This document shows positions 1 through 8,998 of a stretch of 64,000 bases of DNA, in pieces. The stretch spans positions 930,001 through 994,000 of the forward strand of contig CAJZBQ010000013.1 in NCBI GenBank assembly GCA_914767885.1, in the 5' to 3' direction. Below the pieces are notes generated by a model that had not been told where the DNA came from, did no database searches, and saw only the letters and a program-made list of their open reading frames with translations. The translations under genes were made by a program, and so were the position numbers. Source of the DNA: Blepharisma stoltei. Its lineage: Eukaryota; Ciliophora; Heterotrichea; Heterotrichida; Blepharismidae. How positions within the stretch are numbered: the stretch's first letter is position 1; each line of letters starts with the position of its first letter.

Positions 1-405
1 CTTCATCTGGAGCAGTCCGGACCCATCCTGATAAATTTGAACCAGGGAATTACTTAATCCAGAAGAAGCAAGATATTCAATTAGCCTTTCAGGAAAAAAT
101 CTGACCTAATATTCCATCTCCATAATTATCTGGATTTTAAATAGTTAAAATAAGATAAGGGCTATCCTCTAATGGTGAAATTTAAATGATCCATAGAGTA
201 ATTTTTTTATATGATAAAACGCAATTACTTCAATTTTTACTATATTTTTATTTCTTTTAATTCTATTATTAATAAAAAATATAGTGATTTCGCCTTAAGC
301 TAAAATTCATAATTCATCTATGAGTTTATTTAATTTAAAACTATTAAAATTAACATTTAAAGAAGATAATATTTTAATATTTAAAAAATATGCATTGTCA
401 CCGTA
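1..405. other. 5' intergenic stretch with retroposon-like fragment
   Basis: No gene is seen. Bases about 8-40 contain a segment (GGACCCATCCTGATAAA) that recurs inside the insert of the heat-shock factor gene at about 49772, so the window edge probably cuts a dispersed retroposon-like repeat. The rest is AT-rich without coding character. Confidence 0.4.
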
Positions 406-1784
406 ATGTCTAAACCAGGCTCATCAGCCCCTATATATATCTTATTGCTGCACATACTAGTAATTCTATCAATGCTTTGAAGTGTTCCTGAATTAGCAGC
501 ATTCAAAGAGCCCTCAACAATCGTATATTGGTATCATATATTTAGAACTTTGGTATTTTTAGTTTTTGTCTGCTATATAAACACAAGCTATAGAAACCCA
601 GGCTTTGTTCATGAAATTAAAATTTTTTCCGACTCAATCCCTGCTCATCCTACTGAAAATATCTCAATTGAAATATCATCAAGTCATAGGTCACAGGCAT
701 CTATAGGATTTGCCAAGCTAAAAGACTCTAATTATGATGCAACTCCAACAAAATTCAGCCATCAGCGCTATATCAGCACTGACCACGATGGCTCAATTTA
801 ATTTGATCGGAACTTTTTGATAGTGTGGCATTTGCTTGGGTATTTTAGTAAGAATTTTTCGCTTGTAATAAATTTGATTAAACTCCAAGTTCTCATCAAA
901 TGACTGGTTACTGACCATGATGATCCTGAATCTATCATTCAAGGAAAAGCAGGTAGCCAAGTAGAAAAAGAGCTAGAAGATGAAAATTCAGGCCCAATGC
1001 AAATAGATGTATTAGGAAACAAGCCTATTATAGATGAATTAGAAGAAGAGGACTATTCTTCTCGATCGCCGACTTCTGCAACACCAGGGGAACAAAAAAT
1101 CCAAAAATTTGATGATGTCATTGTAACTGAGACGAGATTTTGCACCATTTGTACACTGGAGCAGCCAATGAGAGCTAAACATTGTAGGGATTGTGGAAAA
1201 TGTGTAGCTCTTCACGATCATCACTGTCCGTGGCTGGGGATTTGTATTGGAGAAAGAAATAGAAGGCAATTTTGAATGTATTTATTGATTGAGTCTGGGC
1301 TGATATGGTGGTCTGGGTTTTGGCTGTTTAGAAGCTTTGATATGAGGGGTGGCATAGTTGAATGGATGGAAATTAATTGGCTGAGACTATTTGCGTCAAT
1401 ATTTATTGTATTTTTTGCTGTTATGGTGACTTGTCTGCTTTTATTTCATACGTATTTAGCGATGACAAACCAAACAACATGGGAAAATATTTCTTGGGAG
1501 AAAATAATATCTATTTAAGTAATCTTATATATTTATCAAAGATTTTTTGCTTGTTTTCTGTCGAAAATATGCACTTTAAGCATTTATGCAATGCTCAAGT
1601 ATAACTAATAGGTTTATCATACTTGAAAAAGTGACCAAAAGAATTCGGAAGCCCATTCAGCAAAGGAATTTTATGAAATTTATATTTTTATTGCTGTAGG
1701 CCACTTCCTAAAAATTACACAAGCTGAATCATGCCCCTTAGGCTTCCTGAAAAAAAGCCGAAAAAATGTTTGTGCCTTGTTTAA
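406..1784 (+). CDS. DHHC-type palmitoyltransferase (interrupted by two IESs)
   Basis: Protein S-acyltransferase of endomembranes. Segments 406-772, 911-1517 and 1622-1784 join to 378 codons with UGA read as Trp. Two hydrophobic segments at the N-terminus (about residues 7-22 and 45-58) precede an acidic linker. The cysteine-rich domain follows, reading CTICTLEQPMRAKHCRDCGK and then DHHCPWLGICIGERNRRQF, with the catalytic Cys in DHHC. Two more TM segments follow, and then the TTWENISWEKI motif. After the second IES the frame continues with YLKKWPKEFGSPFSKGI, which matches the usual post-TTxE region of the family. The C-terminus ends CLCLV. The first IES limits rest on a near-perfect direct repeat (ACTGACCAYGATG) and frame. 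The family call is certain; the IES borders are inferred. Confidence 0.88.
773..910. other. Short IES in DHHC gene
   Basis: In-frame TAA at 799-801 interrupts the gene. TA at 771-772 and 909-910 have the same codon phase and the interval is 138 bp. The segment begins just before, and ends just before, a 13-bp direct repeat with one mismatch, as a target duplication would. Excision gives QRYTDHDDPESI. Confidence 0.55.
1518..1621. other. Short IES in DHHC gene
   Basis: The frame meets TAA at 1516. Removing 104 bp between TA 1516-1517 and TA 1620-1621 fuses WEKIISI to YLKKWPKEF, the expected family sequence. The inside is AT-rich and has no coding character. Confidence 0.75.
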
Positions 1785-1805
1785 ATTAAAAATAAATATA
1801 TATAG

Positions 1806-2550
1806 TTAATTACTACCTCGCCTAGATGAATTTGATGCTTCCCAAGAATTTTGAATTCGCATTTGTCCTGCTTTTGGAGATTTAAGAGGCTGATTTTGAT
1901 ATGGCTTATTTAAGTTTCTGGAATTCTTTTTAGTTTCATTCTTGTTCTTAATCTTTATTTTAATTTTTTTTTCATTTCTTAATAACTGCCTCATATAATT
2001 AATAAATATAAATAATTTGCTCATATAAAATATAAAAAATAATAAATTAATGCTTACCCTCTCAATTTTTATTTTTAAAAATTTTCCGCTTATATAAAAA
2101 TAATAACCGAAAGTTATTATTCACTTTATGTTTTATTTTCAAAACTTACAAGTCAGGAACATTCTCGCATTAGAAGTTTTTATTTTCTATAACTTTCTTA
2201 ACACAGATTTTCTTGAAGTTGAAAGGATAAAAGTAAAGTGTCAAGCCAAATATAGAATATTTATGGTCATCCGAACTTAGATATTCACCTGTTTCTTGAT
2301 TATCAATGTGATCATAGATGCCTTTAATATTTCTATTTATTTTTTGATATTCTTTTTCATCATAAATATCGTATTTAGTAGCTGGGAGACTTTCTTCAGA
2401 ATTGTTACTCCATTTCGATCGTGGTTTGCTTACAGTTGAAGAGCTTCTTTCTTGTGACATTGTGTCATAGATTTGCTGGTTTAACTGTAAAAGTTTATTA
2501 TTCTGCATAGCAAGACTTTGAAGAAGTTCTTCCCTATCTTTTATTATCAT
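1806..2550 (-). CDS. Unknown small protein, possibly one IES-split gene
   Basis: Two minus-strand coding stretches. Positions 2550-2170 give 126 aa, starting MIIKDREELLQSLAMQNN with a coiled-coil-like N-terminus and a serine-rich middle. Positions 2024-1806 end in a basic, Ser/Asn-rich tail (NKPYQNQPLKSPKAGQMRI...SRRGSN). The tail looks like a protein C-terminus, while the last 30 residues of the upstream stretch (KYSIFGLTLYFYPF onward) look non-coding. An IES between roughly 2035 and 2265 would therefore make one gene. The borders are not resolved. A 9-bp hairpin (AATAATAAC/GTTATTATT) lies at 2099-2122. Function not recognised. Confidence 0.4.
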
Positions 2551-2575
2551 TTCTGGAGTTCGTTATATTGCATTA

Positions 2576-2836
2576 ATTAGAGTATTTAATGTGTCTAGCG
2601 CCCACATTCAAACTAAAGGGACAGAGCCAAAATGGTGACATTACAAGCATTTCCGAAATCAAAAGGTCGGACCATCCAAAATTAATCGCCTGCCAGCCTA
2701 GCCAGCGATTCTCACTCGGCGCAATCCCATCGCCCTTCCTGACTCAGATCCTTCTTGGTTGTGCTGAATAGTAAGTCCCTAAGCATTTAGGAGTAGTTCT
2801 CTTGGCTATTTCCAAGGTTAAACTGCTTTTGCTGTT
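2576..2836 (-). mobile_element. Dispersed repeat, copy A (retroposon-like)
   Basis: A GC-richer block that aligns by eye with the reverse complement of 29790-30505 over its length. Shared words include AAAAGGTCGGACCATCC, GGGACAGAGCC or GGTACAGAGCC, AGCGnTTCTCAC, CTCAGnTCCT and GGTTAAACTGCT. It carries no open reading frame of note. Its right end is cut by the MITE at 2837. It is probably a SINE or the 3' end of a LINE. Confidence 0.55.
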
Positions 2837-3119
2837 TACTCTCCCCTACTGAGTGAGCCAATTACTAGAAAAATCCACCCTCCGTTAGAGAACAAAAATT
2901 ATTTAGATATGAAATTTTTTTATAAAAAATATTTCGATGAAAAATCTATCAAATTCAGCTTATTTTAAACAGCTTGCATTTTTAAATTTTGCAAAAAAAA
3001 TTAATTTTTCCTTCTCAATTTTTTGAAAAAAATTACTATAAACCTTGTATATAAATTTTTTAAAAAAATAAACTCCATCTATGAGTGAGCAAATTTTTTT
3101 TGCTTTCTTCGAGGGAAGT
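2837..3119 (+). mobile_element. MITE family 1, degenerate copy
   Basis: Starts TACTCTCCCCTACTGAGTGA, has an internal CCACCCTCCGTTAGAGAAC at about 2875 and ends with a decayed inverted pair (CTCCATCTATGAGTGAGCAA / TTGCTTTCTTCGAGGGAAG) before TTA. It is inserted in repeat copy A. Confidence 0.6.
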
Positions 3120-3182
3120 TAACCCTATAAATAAAATTTCAATATAGAGAGAAAATTAGCAAAGCTTCACTCGAACTTAATG

Positions 3183-4199
3183 CTATTTATCCATTTTTGG
3201 AGTGTCACTTCTAGGGAAAGCTTGATCATGAATAGGCGCAAGGTCGATTTCAGGGTCAATTTGCTGTGATTTTATTTCTGGGACCACAAAAGTTGGTGTT
3301 TTTTGCTTTTTATGAGAAATCACTGGCTTTGAATTGATCTCAGTTGTTTGAACAGACTTACAGGAATTTATTTCTTGAGGGTTCAAAAAGTCATTTAAAA
3401 AGCACAAGTTCCTATACAGAGCTTCTTTTCATTTCCCATTCTCTAATAATTCTGAAAAATAGCTCAGTCCTGATGCATTCTTTTTAAAAGTGTCATATAA
3501 ATCAGAGTCTATATGAAGTTTTCTCATAACTACATTCCAAACGTTAATAATATCAATATCCCACCCTCCATTGTCTTCATTAGCTGCTGAAGTAAAGCTT
3601 GAGTCTTTTACTTTGTTAGCTTCATATAGTTCTTTTCAACTGGTAGCCTCAATTTCTTGCTTTGCTAGCTGAGCTCTTAGGGTGTTATTTTCTTTTATAA
3701 TATTTTCGTATTGCTGCTCTTTGGAGCTCATTATTAGGTTAAGGTCGTGAATATGTAACTTTATACCTTCAATTTCTCCTAGTTTCCCTAGGAGATCTTG
3801 GTTTTTCCGCTTTTCGCGAGTAAGCTCTTCGCGGTACTCTAGCATTTTTGAGTAGAGTTCGTCTTTCTTATGCAAAGTATCAGCTAAGGCGTCTTTAAGC
3901 TTATTTTTTTCATCTTTAAGCTTTGTGATGAGGTTTTCAGACTGACGAAAATCTTCTTGGATTTTTGAAATCAAATCCTAAATGTTTATATAAGAACAAT
4001 TAAATAGTCTGCTAGCTTTTAAGCCAAATTATTGTGAAACTTTATAGGCCTTTTAGAATAATAAGTATAATACTTTATTCATGATAGTGCATTCTTTTAG
4101 TTCATTTTTAAGCTTCATTGTGCTCTTCGTTGCTTTGTGAATACTCCCATCATCAATTTCATTTCGAAAAGGATGATTTAATTGAGAATTGGCCTTCAT
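3183..4199 (-). CDS. Coiled-coil protein with IES inside a 16-nt intron
   Basis: Segments 4199-4074 and 3977-3183 give 306 aa. Exon 1 starts MKANSQLNHPFRNEIDDGS. Exon 2 is a long heptad-type coiled coil (SENLITKLKDEKNKLKDAL ... SSKEQQYENIIKENNTLR, about residues 50-155), followed by a globular acidic part with several UGA-Trp codons and a polar tail ending PRSDTPKMDK. The exons are joined by an intron that, once the IES is removed, reads GTATATAAACATTTAG (16 nt). No family is recognised; a structural or cytoskeletal role is only a guess. Confidence 0.65.
3993..4072. other. IES inside a 16-nt intron
   Basis: 80-bp segment between TA 3991-3992 and TA 4071-4072. Neither flank alone contains a usable intron, but joining them at TA makes a 16-nt GT...AG intron and keeps the frame across AAT AAA / GAT TTG. 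Confidence 0.6.
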
Positions 4200-4626
4200 T
4201 TTTATATCGCACTGTAATTTTTAAATTTAATTGTAAGATCTATAAAATATGTGATTAAGAAAAACTCATTCGCAAGAATAATATAATAAATTGTCACATT
4301 CTCATATCAAATTTTGCTAAAATTACAAAGGTTTGAAAGGTATAATAATTAAATATTTTTTGAAGCACATAAGCACCAATCTATAGGATTTGTGCTTATG
4401 CTTTAAAATTATACAAAATAAAATCACTTTAAAAATTGCCAAATTTATATTTTATTGCTTACAGAGCTACTCTTCCATCAGCACAGCTGATCGAAGAACT
4501 ATCTATGTCAAAAATAAAAAATGTGATAGCTTAAAGATTAAAATATTAATATAATCATTGTCAGAAATATTTAAATTAGATTTTTATTTCCATCACAAGG
4601 GGATAATTTTGATATATCTATAAAAA
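4200..4626. other. Intergenic
   Basis: AT-rich spacer between a minus-strand gene start and a plus-strand gene start, so it presumably holds both promoters. A short hairpin (GTGCTTATG around 4370-4400: AGCACATAAGCAC / GTGCTTATGCT) is visible. Nothing else is recognised. Confidence 0.4.
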
Positions 4627-5613
4627 ATGGAGCTTCTGAACTCTTTTTCTGAAGACTTGCCTCTGATCAAATCAATTGAATCTTCAATCTCAACTACAGA
4701 GGCTTACCTCTTAGGGTACTCAAGAGCGATCTACAACCAAGATATTAATCAATCGATCGACTTTTTCAATAAACTCAACATTTACAAAGGGTCAGATTTT
4801 CTCACTGAGCATGCCGAGCTATTTCTACTCTACAAGTTCTATTCAGGGTGTTTGCATGAAGCTGAACTCTTATTGTCTCTTCTTATTGAAGTAAATGCCT
4901 CACACATGCTTCGTCATCTGATTTGTGAAGATGATCAACAAACCTATAAAAAAATCAAATCTATTTTTAAATATAACGCACTCGATGATTTGCCACAGGA
5001 GCCTGCCATCAGAGAGCCAATTGATTGTCCTATATGTCTCGAAGAAATCCCTGACGAAGAGTCTATACCTCTAGAGCAATGTGGGCACAATTTCCACCAA
5101 CTATGCATGTACAAATACCTTGAAACTAAAGTAGAAGCTCGGCAATTCCCAATTCTGTGCCCTTTGGATACTTGCAAAATTGAAATCGATATGTATGATC
5201 TTAAAGAAAGACTAGGGCCATATTTATATCAATTATATGAAGACTATACATTCAAAGAATACGTACAAAACCATCAAGACGAGTGCACATGCTGCCCAAC
5301 TGCTGATTGTACTTATGTGTTTATACCAGACTCTAATACAGAATTTAGCTGTCCTGTTTGTACCAAGCATTATTGTTTAAGATGCAGATGCATTTTCCAT
5401 CAAAATCTAACATGCGAAGAATATATAGCTGCCAATGGGAACGTTGAAGATGCACAATTTTTAAAATTTGTCAGGGGGGCAAAATTTAAACAGTGCCCTC
5501 AATGCAGGTTTTGGGTTGAAAAAAATCAAGGTTGTGACCATATGACGTGCAGATGTGGGTTTCAGTTTTGCTATGTGTGTGGAGGGGTGTATCGTAAGTG
5601 TGCTTGCGGATAA
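4627..5613 (+). CDS. RBR-type E3 ubiquitin ligase
   Basis: Uninterrupted 328 aa. The N-terminal 130 residues are helical and unrecognised. RING1 spans about 134-183 (CPICLEEIPD ... QCGHNFHQLC ... CPLDTC). The in-between-RING domain spans about 220-265 (CCPTADC ... FSCPVCTKHYCLRC). RING2 spans about 290-327 (CPQCRFWVEKNQGCDHMTC ... FCYVC). The catalytic Cys of the RBR RING-HECT hybrid mechanism should be Cys303 in GCDHM. It transfers ubiquitin from E2 to substrate through a thioester on that Cys. No UBL, UBA or ARIADNE domain is visible, so the subfamily is not assigned. No IES and no intron. Confidence 0.93.
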   Translation: MELLNSFSEDLPLIKSIESSISTTEAYLLGYSRAIYNQDINQSIDFFNKLNIYKGSDFLTEHAELFLLYKFYSGCLHEAELLLSLLIEVNASHMLRHLICEDDQQTYKKIKSIFKYNALDDLPQEPAIREPIDCPICLEEIPDEESIPLEQCGHNFHQLCMYKYLETKVEARQFPILCPLDTCKIEIDMYDLKERLGPYLYQLYEDYTFKEYVQNHQDECTCCPTADCTYVFIPDSNTEFSCPVCTKHYCLRCRCIFHQNLTCEEYIAANGNVEDAQFLKFVRGAKFKQCPQCRFWVEKNQGCDHMTCRCGFQFCYVCGGVYRKCACG

Positions 5614-5965
5614 AAATTATATTAAGATAAAATTTAGAATAGATATTTCTTTGCTTAATGCCACTCTTAAGAAGACTCGTGAAATTTGCTCAGCTGAGGG
5701 GATTTTTTGATTTTTCTCGAGAAGCTCAAGAATGGTACTTTTGTCTCTTTGGGGCTTTGGAGTGTGCAGACTAGAGACTTGATGGACTCGAATTCAGAGA
5801 CTGTATTTTCAGCTAGGATAAATCCTACTAATATCATTAGCAGTTATAGGCTCAGCCAGAGCATAGTTCTAAGCGTCAGCCCACCCTAATTACTATCAGC
5901 CGTCTTTAGCAGTAAGAGAGAAAGGGGAGCTTATTTGCGATTTATATTAAGAGAATTTTAATAAA
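5614..5965. other. Non-coding block, possible repeat
   Basis: Between the convergent ends of the RBR ligase and the first RRM gene. The section about 5655-5935 is GC-richer than true spacers here and resembles the retroposon-like inserts in composition, but I find no second copy in the window and no convincing ORF. Confidence 0.3.
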
Positions 5966-6694
5966 TTAAGGTGTGAATTTCCGAGCAGGCGCGATGTTAA
6001 CACTAATATTTTTCCCTTTGAAGAGGTAGTCATTAAATTGAAGTGCTTCATAGAGAGCTTCTTTGCTTGAAAATTCGACATAAGCACAATTCTTATGCGT
6101 AACGAGTTTAAATCGAATAATATCACCTATATTTTTGAAAATTGCTTTAATTTCATCTGAGCTTGCTTCTGTAGGCAAATTTTTAATAACGATTTCTGCT
6201 ATATTGCTAGCATTTCTCCCATTTATTATCTTTCTTCTTGATTCTTCTATCTTCGATGCATCATCTGCTTTATTTATCCTAAGTGTTCTCCCAAAAAATA
6301 GAGCTCCATTAAGTTTTAAGGCCTTGTTCACTTCATTTTCACTGGAAAATTTAATAAAGACGAAAGGCTTTTTATTACCAAACCTATCAAGTGAAGTTTT
6401 AAGTATTTCAGGATTTCCACATTCTTTGAAAAAATCTTTGATATCTTGGTCTGTAGCTTCGAATGGTAGATTTCCACAATAGATTTCGAGAGGGTGGGAT
6501 TCATGACTAAGATCTTTTTGGCCTGGTCTGGATATTCATTGCGCTGCTAAATCTCCTTTATCTTGACTTGTATTTATAGGATTTGATGCAAAAAGTCTTG
6601 ATGCATTTGGATGCATAAAAGAAACTTTTGGAGTTTGCTTGAAGAGGAAATTGTGCCTTAGTAGATATCTAAATCTATTAGCAATAGCAATCAT
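5966..6694 (-). CDS. Two-RRM RNA-binding protein, probably mitochondrial
   Basis: Uninterrupted 242 aa (one UGA-Trp). The N-terminus MIAIANRFRYLLRHNFLFKQ is basic and lacks acidic residues, as a mitochondrial presequence would. RRM1 is at about residues 75-150: RNP2 LEIYCGNLPF and RNP1-like KKPFVFIKF. RRM2 is at about 170-237: IVIKNLP and NCAYVEF. The linker ADDASKIEESRRKIINGRN joins them. It is paralogous along its whole length to the gene at 7087-8265 (241 aa after IES removal), a tandem duplication in the same orientation. It likely acts in organellar RNA processing, by inference from the presequence. Confidence 0.85.
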
Positions 6695-7086
6695 CTATTA
6701 ATTATAATAAAATATATTCCATTAGTTACTAGAATAGCAAATTATTGCAAATTAAGATATATACCTCAAGTATTCGAATTCCTCCAAATGAAACTTATAA
6801 GTTAGAGCGAATCATTACCAAGCCGAAGTAGTAAAGCTGCTTATATTAAAATGAAGTTTTATTATAAGCTATAGCAATTCACCTAATTAGTACTCGCATA
6901 TGTAAATTAATTAGATTATTTTCGAGAGAAACCTTGCAAGAAAATCAGATCCTTACTGTGGATTCATTAGCCTCATAATTAATATCAAAAAATTATATTC
7001 CAGTTAATTTTTATCTTGACAATAAACATTATAATAAACTGTATTGTTGATTATGATTAGCAATATTTTCAGTTATAGAATTAAGG
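6695..7086. other. Intergenic
   Basis: AT-rich spacer between the tandem RRM genes. Nothing recognised. Confidence 0.4.
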
Positions 7087-8265
7087 TTAAAAAGGATTTT
7101 TAGAAAATGCCAGATCAACTTTGAGCTTTTGGCCATTGAGTTTAAAATCATTATAAGCAAGGGCTTTTTCTGCATCTTCGTTGTTAAAAAACACAAACAA
7201 AATAGCAACTTATCCGACCCGTCTTATTTCAAATTCTCTTAGGTTTGGTTTAAGAGGGGCTGGGGCCTAAAGCTTGTTCCCGGCGGTTTTTTATCCATCA
7301 CAACAGGGTTTCTTACCCCACACCATAGACAAGGAAACCAGAATCTTTAAACAACTCCACGTTTCTGGATGCGAAGGGTAATGGGAGCCAGAAGAAAGAT
7401 TCATGGTCGTATCCTATCTCCCATCCCAGAATAGATTATGCCGACCTCTAAGTGCTGTCCAAGAAAGTACTTGGATGCGTCTCCCCGAGAGATTGCGGTG
7501 TCGAGAGAAAAGGTCTAAATGCCACCCAATGTCAAGGACGAAGAGCCCGAAGTCGATAAAGAGTGGAGAGGTGCTGAAAAAATCCCGAAGACCGATTCTA
7601 ACTTAATCTAATCTAATCTAATCATTGTTTAAAAATTCGACAAATGCAAAGCGCTTATCTTGCTTTCCTGGACTCCCTTGTATCTTTACTTGATCAACAG
7701 CACCTACAGCTGTAAAAACATCCATAATATCATCTTCATTAGCTTTCTCAGGCAAATTCCAAACAAAAATTACATTTGTTTGCTTTTGTTTGTTTTTATT
7801 AATAATTTCTTCTCTTTTTTCTTCTATCTTTGCTGCATCATCAGCTCTGTTGATTCTCAGCTTTCTTCCCATAAATATAGTCCCATGAAGAGCGAGAGCT
7901 TCATTAACTTCTTTTTCATTATCAAATTTTATGAAAACAAAAGATTTCTTTTTGCCAAGCTTATTAAGTAGTGTTTCCTTTATCTGTGGATTTCCGCATT
8001 TGCTGAAAAAATCAATGATATCTTGGTCTTTGGCATCAAATGATAAATTTCCTACATAAATTTCTAAAGGATGCGATTGTAGTGCAAGATTTTTTTGGTT
8101 TTTCTTATTGATTCATTTCATATTAAGTTGATCTTTGCTGCTTTGAGTTGGTGGAGGATTTGTTGTAGAGAATCTCATTACACTAGAAGACCATAATGAG
8201 ACTTTTAGAATATGCCCGAGAAGGATTCTTTTTTCTAGTAAAGACATAAATCTAGTAGTCAGCAT
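7087..8265 (-). CDS. Two-RRM RNA-binding protein, tandem paralogue, IES-interrupted
   Basis: Segments 8265-7658 and 7204-7087 give 241 aa, matching the neighbouring paralogue's 242. It has a presequence-like N-terminus (MLTTRFMSLLEKRILLGHIL), then RRM1 with LEIYVGNLSF and KKSFVFIKF, and RRM2 with VIFVWNLPEKANEDD. The RRM2 RNP1 is split by a 453-bp insert. The insert carries a diverged copy of the RNP1 region (RFAFVEFLNND) at one edge, and the retained copy reads ILFVFFNNEDAEKAL. After it the protein ends FSKNPF. The role is as for the paralogue. Confidence 0.8.
7205..7657 (+). mobile_element. Retroposon-like insert eliminated as IES (RRM gene)
   Basis: 453 bp, a multiple of 3, between in-phase TA 7203-7204 and TA 7656-7657. 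It is GC-richer than its surroundings and ends at about 7596-7622 in a tail of TAATC/TCTAA repeats. The sequences on either side of the insert are related over about 40 bp (GATAAG...TTTTT..AACAA.G..GAT on the minus strand), like an old target-site duplication. One of these copies falls inside the eliminated part. A short plus-strand ORF inside is not credible as a gene. Confidence 0.6.
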
Positions 8266-8682
8266 TTATTATTTTTTTAAATATGATAAAAAATAATATT
8301 AAAAGCCTTCAGAATTCCAAGAATATTCAATAATAATTTACTAATTTCAGATTTTTATATTGTTTTTCCAGTATACAATTTTCTCTTTAGTTTGTATAAA
8401 AGCATATGGCTTATTTTTTAAATATAATTAAATTTCGGAGAGACTAACAAAAGGATCAATAAGATAATTGGCGCAAATAACAAAGCGAATTTATGCTTTT
8501 AAATGAGAAATATTTAGAATGTGAATGCTTTTCTCAATAAAATCTAATAAAAATAAGCAAATTTTAAGAAAATATCTTTATAACGAAAGATTGAATGCCT
8601 GGTAGACTCCTAGAACAAATTAGAATGAGCAGTGAAAGACAATAATTAATTCAGGAGGATCGATTAATTATTAAAATTATTC
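8266..8682. other. Intergenic
   Basis: AT-rich spacer upstream of the second RRM gene. No coding or repeat structure recognised. Confidence 0.4.
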
Positions 8683-8952
8683 TAGCTCCCCCTCCTTGAG
8701 CGATTAAAAAATTTCCTTCTCTAAATATACTATTTTTTTAAATTTTATATGTAAATTTTTTATACCAATTTTTTAAAAAAATCCCATTTAGAAATAGCAA
8801 GATATTTAACTATAATATAAAAATATTTAAAAAATTATATAAAAAATTTTTGTTCTCCACTGGGTTTTTTGTTGTTGTTGTTGTTGTTGTTGCTGTTGTT
8901 GTTGTTGCTGTTGGGATTTTCAAAATTGTTTGTTCGCTCATAAGAGAGAGAG
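8683..8952 (-). mobile_element. MITE family 1, degenerate, with TTG repeat expansion
   Basis: Starts TAGCTCCCCCTCCTTGAGCG and ends TTGTTCGCTCATAAGAGAGAGAGTA, the family-1 ends. The spacer between the internal motif (TTTTTGTTCTCCACTGGG) and the terminal motif is filled by a GTT/GTTGCT microsatellite at about 8869-8921. Confidence 0.6.
8869..8921. repeat. (TTG)n microsatellite with CTG variants
   Basis: About 16 trinucleotide units, GTT with two GCT interruptions, lying inside a MITE spacer. Confidence 0.9.
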
Positions 8953-8998
8953 TAAGCTACCTGTTAATCAAGCGTCACCAATTGATGAAAAACATTAG

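Noticed and set aside
7403-7606. 67-aa plus-strand ORF
   Set aside because: Inside the retroposon-like insert of the RRM gene and ending in its repeat tail.
8869-8921. Poly-Gln/Leu coding repeat
   Set aside because: The TTG array lies between MITE motifs with no surrounding ORF; a microsatellite.
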